A stretch of DNA of 64,000 nt from Spironucleus salmonicida (Eukaryota > Fornicata > Diplomonadida > Hexamitidae), in the NCBI GenBank assembly GCA_000497125.2, contig CM035322.1, forward strand, positions 1,536,001 through 1,600,000. Direction: 5' to 3'. A program made the position numbers and the translations under genes. The notes beneath the pieces are model-generated. The model had not been told where the DNA came from, made no database searches, and saw only the letters and a program-made list of their open reading frames with translations. This document shows positions 1 to 10,457 of this stretch, one piece after another; the stretch's first letter is position 1, and each line of letters opens with the position of its first letter.

Positions 1-1167
1 GTCTCGTCTCATAGATTAATGGACTACAGAATTTTAAAATATGCTTATTTACTTTAGCTATTCTTTAGCTAGTAGTTTTTACTACAAGTATTTTCGTCGA
101 TATTAATTATTTCTAGCTTAAAACTCCAGTTTAACATGTTATATTTAAGTATTTGCGTTGACTAATTTTATTTTCAGCTACTAAATGTTACTTTCAATAT
201 CATTGGCTTTTGACAATTTGAATATTATGATTTAATTCTTTATATCGGAAAACAAATCATTAAATTGTTCTATTTATTAGTTTTTATGCGTTATTTCATT
301 TTTCAAATTTTCGATTTACAACGAGTATTCCTAGATATTTTCATATTATTGTTTTACAGTAGTATCTTTTTGGTCCAATTTATTTTAAATTGACTAAAGA
401 TTTACCGAAATTTCCTACTTTTCGGAGATTTTTGAATTAAGATATTCCATTTATGACAATAATTATTTTTATTCAGTTATAAGTTCTTTTATTATTTAGT
501 CCTTCTTACTATTGCGAGTTTTATTATCCTTTACTAATCTATATAACTACTTTTAAAGGATTTCAGTCTATTTTTCTTAAGCAGACTAATATTCTAATAA
601 TTATGATTAGGAAAGTATTTCCAAATCTGTAATTTTCTGTTTTAAAAACTACACATTGGTTTAATATTTGTTAATAGCTTTTTGTTGATCTTTAATTTCA
701 TTCTCCTTAAACGCTATAGTTTTAACATACTATTATAATTACTACGAGAGATCAAAAATCAAGGTGTCATTATTAAGAATAGTTTCTCTTGACTTTTTTA
801 GATCGTCATACAACTTTAAATTTTCGGATTCTAATAATCTTAACTATTAATCTTGATGTGAAACTTTATGAATAAGAGACTATGTATCTATGCTATTCCT
901 ATGAATTAATTAGTTAATTTAGTTTTGATCAAAATCCATTTCACTATTTATTCTATATGATAGATAATATTTATATTTAGATATATTATTTTTAAATATA
1001 ATAATTTACAAGTTTTATAATTATTGAATCAGACATAATACAAACTTCCAACTATCACTTATATTCACTATGTTCAAAAGACTTAGTTAACAATTTTTGA
1101 ATTAGTAAGGTACTTATTACTTATGAGTTATCTGAATAACTAGAAGCTTATTAATTGGAGCACACAT
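1..1167 (-). CDS. Gln-rich coiled-coil protein, C-terminus beyond window edge
   Basis: Frame with no TGA from the ATG at 1167-1165 down to base 1, so at least 389 residues and cut by the window edge. It is open only if TAA and TAG are Gln; both are frequent. From about residue 60 the protein is almost entirely charged and Gln-rich with heptad-like hydrophobic spacing, for example LLESENLKLYDDLKKSRET and KNEITHKNQQIEQFNDLF, so a long coiled coil is expected. Off-frame TGA triplets in this stretch fall mostly in the phase expected from codons ending in T followed by Asp or Glu, an independent sign that this strand codes. No catalytic motif is visible. A cytoskeletal or basal-body role would fit but is inference only. 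The start is the first ATG after the upstream in-frame TGA near 1204. Confidence 0.7.
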
Positions 1168-1703
1168 ACACTCCCGACATATAACTCCTATTTACTTAAC
1201 AAGTCAACTTATAATTTTAATGAGAGTGTCATGGCAAGAATTTTAATTAAAATATGTCGTATTTGATGGTATTATAATACTTATTTCGTATTCTACCATG
1301 ATTAGAATTTAAGATTGATGCCAATACGGATTTAATTGACATCCTAAATTATAAACTATAGTCATTACAATGCATACATTAATAATATAAAAGTTTATCT
1401 ATATTTTTTAATAATATCTAGAATTACTATACTTATCAGTATTATAAAATAAAATTAAACATATTAAATATTACTGAAATTTCATTTATCCTAAACTAAC
1501 TGAATAATAACTAGTCAATCCATTATATAAAAACTCTGCAGTTACGCCCAATTGCATCAATTTATAACAACAATTAATGAAATCTCAGTAAAAATATCAC
1601 AAAATAATATTTGACCAGCTTTACCACGCACACCAACAAGCAGCTACGCCGCCCATATAAAATTTTTTTTATTTCCCTAAAGTTGCCACCCTAAATATCA
1701 TCC
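1168..1703. other. AT-rich intergenic region, nothing recognised
   Basis: Separates the coiled-coil gene start from the TPR gene stop. Low-complexity AT-rich sequence; no frame with coding character was seen. Confidence 0.5.
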
Positions 1704-3491
1704 TCAAACACTGGTGACCACCACATCGCTACCGCTGAAGAGCTTCGCCCGGTCGTTTTCGCAATGGAACCGGCAGCATTCTGCCGCAATGGCCCCTGCG
1801 GCGTTTCCGTCATTCAACTGTCCGTAAGCCTTTATCATCAGAAAATAGGCATTTTCTGAGGGCCAGATTTTAACTGCAATTTGCGCTAGCGAAATGGCCT
1901 GTGAAATGTCATTTTTGGTTAGCAAAAATTGGGCAAGCTGTGTGTAAATAGACGAGATTCTGATGGCTATGATGGGTCTAAATTCTGTCAAATTGAAGCT
2001 GCTAAGATGTGCAGTGCTCCGGAGTTTGAACACTTGAAAGTTGTACTCGAATTCTCGATTTTTGGGGTTAAAGTTTTAATTCTCGAAGTCGAAAACAGTT
2101 GTTAAAGGGTTAAAAGTATCAAGCAACATGTTATAAGTGTCCTAATTCCTATCAAATAGAAATAGAAAATTCATATTTTCTATATAATTATCGCTTGATA
2201 AAAGAAGATTTAAAGGGTTTATAACTTGCAATTTATAGAAATCGCGTGCAAAATCGACTTGCCCATCCATAAAGTAGTTATTTAGTTGTTTTTCAGTTAA
2301 ATTATCAAGTAGGAAGTAGATTTTTTAAACAACGCAGTAAATTGTAAAAGAAAGAAGCGAAAATTGCTTTTAAGCAGAAATATCACCAATAGTGATAAAC
2401 AACTTAATATGCTCGGTAATTGTAGATTTGAAGTCGTTAAAGTGCTAATTTTCCTGGACTTCTGAACGAAATTTAATTAATAGGCATTTAATATAGTCCA
2501 AAAAATCTTCAATTATTACTATATTAAGTATTTATACAATCTAAATTTCATTCTTTAACGTATAAATAAGTTACAAATTAACATTTTAATACCCAAGTTT
2601 TTCGTACCAAACACATTTTTGAAATGCAGGATTAGCAACTATTATCTGATATGTGCTAAGCGAGTATGAAATGAACGTTTCTACTAGATCTTATGCTTCC
2701 TAAAATACTGTTTTGAGACCAGAGTTTTCAGTTTCTTCAAAAATAGCATTTTGCACAGTTCGTAACAATTCTAAACTCAATAATGCGCCTTTGGCATGTA
2801 AATTAACGCTGGAAATCGTTGCTTTTCTTTCTATATTTCCAGTTGTAGAATCTCCTATCTCATTAATGTTTTTAATAATCTTAATAATGTAAATTAATTA
2901 GTGCATTTTTTCGCTTCTGAACTAGTATTTTCTATTTAAAGTAGACACACATTTCGCGGAAATAAAATTATGGACAAACACTGTTCTGTCGACGACTTTT
3001 CTAAATATTTCAGATGACTGATAATTCTTAGTACAGAACCCGGGTTCCTCACGAAATAGATTTTATATTTTATTGAAAAGTGTCGAAAAAGTTAGAATAA
3101 ATTGAGGTTCATTTAAGAGTGTTTTTTCAATAAAGGATGATTTATACACGTTCATTATTAAATTAAACAGTTCTAGATATTAAAGTGTTAAAATGACGGT
3201 TACTTACATTGATGTTCCAGCATTCTCCAAGGTAGCACGATGAGATGCATAGTCTGGTGAGTTAACAAATTAATCTAAAAGACGAAAGGCTTAACGGTAT
3301 TCGCGATTATGAATTAAAGACTTTAAATAAAGTTAAATTATTAGAATTGGAATTTTATTAGTTTCAGTGGTAGTAACAAAGTAGTCTAGAAGAGATATAG
3401 CTGTTGTATGATCACCTAGTGCTTAATATTATAGTGCTGTAAAAATAACAACCTATAGATCCTGAGGATCTTTGCGGAAGAGTTCTGACAT
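1704..3491 (-). CDS. TPR-repeat protein, 595 aa
   Basis: One frame ending at TGA 1704-1706 with many TAR codons. The N-terminus (after MSELFRKDPQD) has a TPR-like helix pair with the pattern ALQYQALGDHTTAISLL. The last 110 residues hold another, QLAQFLLTKNDISQAISLA followed by SENAYFLMIKAYGQLNDGN. The middle is helical and unassigned. The overall plan, TPRs at both ends of about 600 residues, suits a scaffold or auxiliary subunit, but no family was recognised. An ATG nine codons upstream (3518) is an alternative start. It is transcribed divergently from the CS/SGS gene at 3594, leaving about 100 bp for both promoters. Composition is uneven: the 3' third kilobase (1704-2040) is clearly richer in G+C than the rest. 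Confidence 0.7.
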
Positions 3492-3593
3492 TTAACAGAA
3501 ATATATTTTAAAATACATAATAATGTATAAAATAGTATTCGTTAAATAAGTTATATAATTAATAATAAAAAATAATAGATAATTAGATAAAAA

Positions 3594-4016
3594 ATGCTAC
3601 CTAGGAGTTAGTATTATTAAGTGCAGAAGGAGCTTTTTGTTGAAATATATATTGCTGATTTAGATGCTAAAATAGAATAAATAAATTAAGCAACAATTAG
3701 AGTAGTTAGTTAAGGCAAATAATATATTTATGAATTATGCCATGATGCAAAGTTAAAAGAATTCAACTGTAAAAAGACAAAGATCGAGTTAACTTTTACT
3801 ACTGATAATACATTTAGTAGTCTTTTAAAGCAAAAACAATAGACTGATGATTTTGAAAAATATAAATAATTAGATAAGCTGGGAAACGAAGATGGAAGTA
3901 CAGATGTTATGGATTAGATAAGGGAAATTTACAAACACTCCGACGACAAAACCAAGGAATCAATGATGAAATCATGGCATGAGAGTTAAGGGAAAGTAAT
4001 TGCTAAAGATTGGTGA
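3594..4016 (+). CDS. CS/SGS-domain co-chaperone-like protein (CacyBP/SIP or SGT1 type), 140 aa
   Basis: ATG 3594, TGA 4014-4016, ten or more TAR-Gln codons. Residues about 14-70 have the alternating strand pattern of a CS domain, including GKQYIYELCHDAKL and KKTKIELTF, which parallel the corresponding strands of CacyBP/SIP. The C-terminus, DVMDQIREIYKHSDDKTKES then MMKSWHESQGKV, matches the SGS-type tail shared by CacyBP/SIP and SGT1 (a short helix, acidic residues, then a Lys-Ser/Ala-Trp-x-Glu-Ser segment). These families act as adaptors between Hsp90 or Siah-type machinery and SCF ubiquitin ligases. The protein is shorter than animal CacyBP (about 228 aa) because the N-terminal helical dimerisation region is absent. 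Which of the two families it belongs to needs a profile search. Confidence 0.65.
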
Positions 4017-4302
4017 GGTTGGGGAATATTTATTTTCAACATAAGCTTTTGTTATTGTATATAATTTAAAATCATATTTCCCAATATTCGTCAAGTATTT
4101 ACCTAAAAACGGAACTTTTCTAATTTCAAAAAAAACTAGCAATGCACCAACTGGCTCACCACAACCACCGAATTAATTTCATTTACACTAATTTCGTCAT
4201 TCAACCCCAAAATGCGTCAAAATCGTTCCAGTACTATCCTTTCCACATTCAAACATACGTTAACTATATATTACTATAAGTTTGCTGAACTTTCCGCTAA
4301 AA
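4017..4302 (+). other. Intergenic region upstream of the 529-aa coiled-coil gene
   Basis: About 290 bp, AT-rich, no coding frame recognised. Confidence 0.4.
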
Positions 4303-5892
4303 ATGGACGACCTAATTACAACGATTGCTAAGAAGCGCCTGGGCGTTACAAACAAGTCGCTCAGGATCTTCAACACCTAAGAACCCTCGCGTGACCAGAT
4401 CCAGCAGCAGCTGGACACGGAAATCGCAAATATCAATTCCAACGGCATTTCGCCGTCAGAATTTCTCTATTTCAACAGCAACGAGAGCCTGCATCACCTG
4501 AAGCAGCACGAGCGCGACGTTAACTTCGACACGCTCACGCTCCTTTCGAACCGCTACCGACCCCCTACGACCGTTTTCAAGACGCAGTTCATCCAGCAGA
4601 ACCACCAGATGCTGCTCGGGAGGCAGCACGCGGAGAAGCAGCAGCGGCTCGTGCAGGTGCAGATCAAGCAGGCCTAGATCCACTCCCAGAAGCTCGAAAT
4701 TCAGTCCCAGAACTAGCTCCAAATCTCCGAGCGGAACCAGGCGCAGAAGTCGAACCACGCAAAGTGGCGTGAGAACCTAGAGTCGCAAATCGTGACGAAA
4801 ACGGACGCATTCGAGCGTAAAATCGAGGCGATGAAGCGCCGCGAGGATGAAATTCGGAGCGAAAAGATAGGTATTCTAAAAGAAGTAAGATCGATGTCTG
4901 TGGAGCGGTCGCGCGTCAATTTGCGGTCAAATCAGCGGAAACTGCGTGAAAAAGCGGATAATACGCTGCAAATGATGACCTACGAGGAGGAGCGCTACGC
5001 AATGCACCAGTAGCGTATGGCTGAGCACTTTGAGACCATGCGCGGCAAGAGCGAGGAGCTGGATGGGCTCATTAAGCAGAAGTAGGATAACAAGGAGATG
5101 CGATTTTAGAGCAATTACGACGCGAAAATCAAAGATGTGGATCGGCGTCTGAAGGGCTTTTAAGCCGCGTACGCCAAGATGGTAGTCGAAAAAGAGGAAT
5201 ACTTGAAGGAGAAGAATGAGGGTTAAAACAAGCAGTGGGAGGTAGTGTATAGCAATTACGAGAGCAAGACTAAATCGGATTTCTCGCAAAAGGACTAGCA
5301 GTGGCAGACGATGTTAAATACCAATTAGTAGCGTTATGAAAATTAGCAGAATTTATTTATGACGTAATTGGAGGAAAGCAAGGATGTTCATGATTTTAAA
5401 ATTCTCCTCGCGCGAACGAAAAAGTAGTAATATGATTCTCAAGACGAATACAATAGAGATATTTAGAGGATTATGCTTCAAAAGCGATTTGAGAAGGTTT
5501 AAGAAGTTATTGACTATAAAAATTAAATTTCCAATCAGAATAAGCAGTTAGTTATTAATGATACGTACTCGTCTAGCATGACACCTAGTTTGCATTCTCA
5601 AAGTCAGTTACGGACGTAGTAGTTCCCTCAGACTCAGAGGCCAGAAACCGCTATTAAAAGAGTTTCGAGCTCTTAACAAAAGCAAGTTGTTTTAGATAAA
5701 AATGATGTTGCTATGATTTTGTCAGAATTTGAAGTGCGGGAGACGGAAATGCGGAGAAAAATTGCAGCAGCTGATGTTTAGGAGAAGGTATTTTTATTGA
5801 AATAGCTGGCTGCAGAGCGAGACCAGATTACACTGATTTAACAGGAAATGAATAAGCAGACCTTGATGAGTTTGAGATAGGGGAAGAAGTGA
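4303..5892 (+). CDS. Coiled-coil protein, 529 aa
   Basis: ATG 4303 to TGA 5890-5892, one open frame under TAR=Gln. The N-terminal 60 residues are globular-looking (MDDLITTIAKKRLGVTNKSL). From about residue 100 the chain is a long charged coiled coil rich in Gln, Lys and Glu (for example FERKIEAMKRREDEIRSEK). A Ser/Thr/Gln-rich linker near residues 420-455 is followed by a second coiled coil to the end. No family is recognised; basal-body, flagellar or cytoskeletal proteins often look like this, which is inference. The first two thirds use G/C-ending codons and the last third is AT-rich, a sharp change within one gene. Several minus-strand open frames over 4456-5289 are shadows of this gene. 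Confidence 0.75.
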
Positions 5893-6289
5893 AAGTATAA
5901 TAGTGATAAATGTTTTTATTTACGGAATAATAAAGTTTGAAAATTGAAACTATAAAAATATATTTATTATCAGATAAATTATTTAGGTTTATATTTTAAG
6001 TAAAAATAGATGATAAACGAAAATATTTAGTTACTATACATTGTATTAATAACATTTTACTGCTAGAATTTTACCAATACGCTTAATTTTAGTTTTATCG
6101 GAATTTAGCGGCAATTTTTTATAACTATAATGATATAATATAATTAATTATATTTTGTTGAATATCGAGTTTGACTTTATAAAATAGATTATATATATAA
6201 ATATCATTTTATACTGTAAATATCGTTACATTCTACACCTTATTATATCCATTAATTATCAATATCTAATTTTTAGTTTAACTTCTATA
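5893..6289. other. AT-rich intergenic region
   Basis: About 400 bp of A/T-rich sequence between two co-directional genes; no coding frame or RNA recognised. Confidence 0.4.
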
Positions 6290-7378
6290 ATGACAAACTC
6301 CCCGGAAGACTCGCCCTTCATAGACTTCAAACCTCATGATCTATTAAGAGAATCATAAATATCTGACAATAATTTACTATCATCTACAATAGCAGCATCC
6401 CCTTAAATTCAGCGAAATTAACTCTTACTCTCACAAGATCTTGATTTTTAGCCAAATGATAACTCAAATGAATTATTTTAGTAATCTCTTACATAAAATT
6501 TCGAGAGTTATATTAATAATAACGGTATTTCCCTCCTATAAGCGTCAAATATAATTTCAAATCTGTCGACCTAACAACTTCTCTAAATAGCAACTCATCC
6601 TATTGGTAATTTTACGCTTTAGATTTTACTACCTTTTAATACTTTTGCATTTGTCTAGCTACTAGAGTCACACATCTATCAGCTATCAATTCACTCACAT
6701 GGTACCAGAGTTATTTAAAAGTTAATCGAAATCGCGGGAGTAGATACGAGAAAGTTTATTATATTTGAACTTCAAGGTAAAGTAAAAGAATTAATTTTTT
6801 CATAGAATGGTAATCACTGCGTTGGCAAAATATTTGATTGTTTTGAGTCTAATGATGCAAAATTTGCGATTTAAGAATGTATTGAAGGATTTTTGAGTAT
6901 TAGCAGACATTGCTTCGGGTGTTGTCTTATGTAGAAAGCTATTCAGCTTTCCAACCAACTTTTTGTAGAGTTTTACTAGTTAGCAGTTTAGAATGCAGTT
7001 GTCATGGTTCAGGATGAATTTGCAAATTTCGTTTATCAGTGTATTTTAGAGAACCAAAATATATTTAATCATAATTTAGATGTTAATTAGCTTATATTTC
7101 CATTAATAGCACACTCACGAGCTTTTTGCATGAAAAAAGCTAGTAGCCATGTAGTTGAAAAAATTGTAGTCCATGCTTCCGGATAATGTTTGGAATAACT
7201 AGTTGAGTTTTTGACAGATAATCAAGAGGATTTGGTGAAGATCTGTTCTGACAAATTTGGTAATTACGTTATTTAAAAAGTATTGTAGAAAGGTATGGGG
7301 AAAGAAAAAATAAGACTGGTTAAGAACTAATTAGTTGGTAATTAATATGCCAGGTTTATTTTAATGTAAATTGAATGA
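6290..7378 (+). CDS. Pumilio/PUF-family RNA-binding protein, 362 aa
   Basis: ATG 6290, TGA 7376-7378. A Ser/Asn-rich N-terminus of about 90 residues precedes a Pumilio homology domain. PUF helix-2 signatures appear in order: IGNFTLQ, HGTRVIQK, NGNHCVGK, FGCCLMQK, FANFVYQC, ASSHVVEK, FGNYVIQK and a last degenerate one, YARFILMQ. The order and the ASSHVVEK repeat match canonical repeats 2-8 plus the C-terminal cap. PUF proteins bind specific 3'UTR sequences of mRNA through these helices and repress or localise them in the cytoplasm. The NxxHxxxK and SxxxVxEK contacts are conserved in type, while FGCCLMQ has lost the usual Arg, so RNA specificity may differ. The stop falls where PUF domains normally end, but PUF-like sequence seems to continue in the same frame beyond it (separate entry). 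Confidence 0.9.
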
Positions 7379-7612
7379 ATTATTTAAGTCACTAAGAGAA
7401 TGGTTGCGGTGTGTGCTAATTTTATGAAAGCTGTGTATATTGTAGAAGTGGCTAATTAGTTTATAAAGATTGGTTAAAATAATCGAATGAGTGTGATTAA
7501 TCAAATAAATGAGATGTTGCTGGTACTGGTTACTAGTAAGTGAGTGAAATTTTTAGTGCTTCAATAACTTCATTTTGCTGCTAGGAATGATTTGAAATTG
7601 CTTATTAGCTGA
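7379..7612 (+). pseudogene. In-frame extension of the PUF gene interrupted by TGA
   Basis: The PUF frame stays coding-like after TGA 7376, through a second TGA at 7541, to a third at 7610. The segment contains helical stretches such as MVAVCANFMKAVYIVEVANQ and, across the second TGA, VKFLVLQQLHFAARNDL, which looks like another PUF helix pair. It may be a decayed 3' end of a longer ancestral gene, part of a second PUF copy, or chance. UGA read-through cannot be excluded from sequence alone. Confidence 0.3.
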
Positions 7613-7896
7613 TATTAAATTATTATCTCTCTTAATAAAAGTTTGCTTTTTCTATATTAAACTATTAGACTTACTATTACAATTGCTCCTAATATTGGTT
7701 TAACTACAATTCCCTTAAATTTAAGTCTTGTTCACGTTGCTAAATTTATTAAACTAATTATTCTATATTGTTATTCATTTTTGTTTAAATGAGATATTTT
7801 AGATTATAATTTATGAATATTAAAATTAAATTATTAATCAATTATTATATAATTATAATTATAATATAAAACGTTTCCTTTTTCACTCTAATAAAG
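7613..7896. other. AT-rich intergenic region upstream of NOG1
   Basis: About 280 bp, very AT-rich near 7800-7870, no gene seen. Probably holds the NOG1 promoter. Confidence 0.4.
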
Positions 7897-9834
7897 ATGC
7901 CGGCGTATGATTTCAAATCTATACCTCCGATCTTAGCTTCGAAAGAGCTTATTGACGCTATCTTGTACAAAACTATGAGAAAGACACCTACTATTGTCAG
8001 AAAGCAATTTAATATTGCTAGAATCAGAAACTTTTATATGCTTAAGGTAAAGTTTACTCAGAACACAATCGACAACAAACTTTAAGACATCGTGGGAAAT
8101 TTCCCCAAGCTCGAGCAAATCCATCCATTCTATCGCTATTGGTTCAACGTGCTCTATGATAGGGATCACTTCAAGATCGCTTTAGGCCAGCTCAAAAACT
8201 GCAAAACCTTAGTGGATAAAGTCGGTTCTCACTATGTGAAATTGCTTAAACACGCCGATTCTCTATTTTAATGCAAACAATTAAAAGTTGCGGCCTTAGG
8301 TAGAATGGTTTCTCTCGTGCGCAAAATGGACGCCTATCTGCAGTATTTAGAGCAAGTACGTCAGCACATGGCTCGTTTGCCAAACATTGACCCCTCAATG
8401 CGCTCAATCGTCATTACGGGCTACCCGTCTGCCGGAAAGTCCTCATTTTTGAACACGCTCACGGCAGCCAACGTAGACGTCCAATCCTGGGCGTTCACGA
8501 CCCAGTCCCTCCTGGTCGGTCACGCTGACAGGTCGAACATCCGCTTCCAGATAATCGACACGCCGGGCCTCTTAGACAGAAACCTGGAAGAGCGCAACAA
8601 CATCGAACTCCAGGCCATCACCGCTTTGGCCTATCTCAACTCGACCGTAATCTTCGTTTTGGACGTCACGCAGGGCCAGATTTTCACCGAAAAACAGGTC
8701 CAGCTGTTCGACTCTTTGAAGCCGTTTTTCGCGGGAAAAAACGTCGTCATTTGCCTCTCAAAATCCGATTTGTGGGACGCCGCGCAGCTCTCAGAGACCG
8801 AAAAGCAGCTCATTCAGTCGCTCACGCCGTTTTCGTTCGAAGAAACGATCGGCCTGGCCGCAATTCCGTACATTTCGACGAGCGACTTCGCCGAAGCGCT
8901 CAAAATCGGCGGTCTTCAGGCCGTTCAGGCCACGCAGGCTCTCCAGCAGGAAAACTCGAGAATCCAGCAACTTATTTCCATCCCACAAATTCCGATGATT
9001 TCGTGCAGTTCGTAGTCGAATTCGGGCTGCGAGCGCGTTTTCAACATCGCTGCGGACCTGCTTTTGAGGCAGCGGGAGAGATCTGGCCTCCAGACGTACG
9101 GCCAGGGCCAATTGGCGATTCCGGGGCTCTACGTGGCGTATCCGAAGGGCAAAACGTCGAATTCGAGCGTTCCGGATTCGGTTCAGCAGCTGAACACGCA
9201 GGGGCTCAATCCGCGCCCTCTGTCCCAAGCTGACGGTTTCGTGACCGAATTGGACAAGGAAATGCAGTTTGGGCAGTCGTGCAAGTACATCTACAACGAG
9301 CGCGAAAAGTGGGATTTGGCGAGGCCTGAGTGGATCAACGACCCGATTCCGCTCATTCACAACGGGAAGAACATTTTGGACTTCATTACCGTCGACGAGG
9401 ACATCATGAAAATGGTGCAGGACTTAGAAGAGGAGGAGCGCCAGCTTAGCAAGTAGCCTGCGCTGTACGACGACGAGGAGCTGTTTAAGCGTTTGGCTGC
9501 GTACAAGCGCCTGACGGATCATTCGAGACCCAAAAATGCTGTTTTGGAGACCATCAGGGCCAAAACCAACGAGAAAAAGGCTATTTTGGAGCGTTCCAGC
9601 GTGCGCTCTGGCAAGGCGCGCGTGACGTCAATTACAAAGCAGCGTAATATATCGGCGACCGACATTGAGCTGAACTAACAATACAAGGGTGTTGGTGAAG
9701 CTGGTCTGGAAAAGGCTAAAAAGATATACAAGAAGAACAGAGTTTCCGACAGTAATCAGTCTGTGGCGCCAGAAGAAATGGCCAGACATTTAATGTCAGG
9801 TAAGATGAGTAATGGCACAAGAGCGTGGAGATGA
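7897..9834 (+). CDS. NOG1: Nucleolar GTP-binding protein 1 (NOG1/GTPBP4), 645 aa
   Basis: ATG 7897 to TGA 9832-9834; a few TAA and TAG codons are read as Gln. The N-terminal four-helix region starts MPAYDFKSIPPILASKELID and contains the NOG1 hallmark RKTPTIVRKQF. The GTPase domain has G1 GYPSAGKSS (about residue 175), G3 DTPG (about 221) and G4 SKSD (about 288; NKxD is usual, so a conservative variant). The C-terminal half carries the expected acidic DEDIMKMVQDLEEEERQ segment, and the protein ends with an ARHLMSGK-type motif seen at NOG1 C-termini. Length matches yeast and human NOG1 (about 635-650). NOG1 is an essential nucleolar GTPase of pre-60S ribosome assembly. The GTPase core is notably G+C-rich in codon use while the first 90 codons are AT-rich. 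Minus-strand frames over 8631-9360 are shadows. Confidence 0.94.
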
Positions 9835-10094
9835 TTATTTCGTTTTTTATAGGGCATTTTAGAAACACATACTCAGTACATTTGACGTCTGCACTTGGTA
9901 TCCGTGGTTAGTACTATTCTGTTTTATTCAGAGAACTTGGTTGGTTTAGTTGGAAAATTGACGATTCAAAGTCAAAAAGTAGTCTCTTAGAGCTTAAAGC
10001 TGATGCGGATATTATAGTAGAGGATATGGTATCAGCTCTGCAGAAACAGAGCGCAGATACACGTTTATCTAGTGAATGGCGAAATCGCGTTTGA
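9831..10094 (+). CDS. Possible small ORF, 87 aa, overlapping the NOG1 stop
   Basis: An ATG overlapping the NOG1 stop (ATGA arrangement) opens an 87-codon frame ending at TGA 10092. Translation is varied in composition (for example TSALGIRGQYYSVLFRELGW) rather than low complexity, but no family is recognised. With only one stop codon, a frame of this length often arises by chance. The sequence could instead be 3'UTR or a remnant. Confidence 0.25.
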
Positions 10095-10457
10095 ATTTTC
10101 TAATAGATATCTAGTGTGATTGGTGTAGTTGTCGCGTGCAGTAAGATTAAAAATCCAAGTTCCTGATACTCGGCCTTCCTTAGACTAGACTTCGAAGCAA
10201 GTATACGAACAGAACTATTATCTGGCCAGAAAAATATCTGTGTATAATTGTGCCTTCAAAATACTTCTAGATGTATATCTGTATCTCAGGATAGTTGAGG
10301 TGGAGATTGGACATAGGTTATATAATCCATCGAGGTAGTGGATTAAATCCTGGATATTCAGTTACTAGTTGCATAGATTATAAATTAAGGTTGAATTTCT
10401 TATTTTGTCGTATAAGTTTATAATCACTAATATGACTTTTAACAATAAATAGTTTTA
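10095..10457. other. Convergent intergenic region
   Basis: About 360 bp between the NOG1 side (plus) and the 3' end of the cysteine-rich gene (minus). No gene, hairpin or RNA recognised. Confidence 0.4.

Noticed and set aside
4456-5289. Leu-rich minus-strand ORFs
   Set aside because: Shadows of the Gln/Glu/Lys-rich coiled-coil gene on the plus strand.
8791-9360. Arg-rich 189-aa minus-strand ORF and 160-aa plus ORF at 8751
   Set aside because: Both are alternative frames of the G+C-rich part of NOG1, whose motifs fix the true frame.
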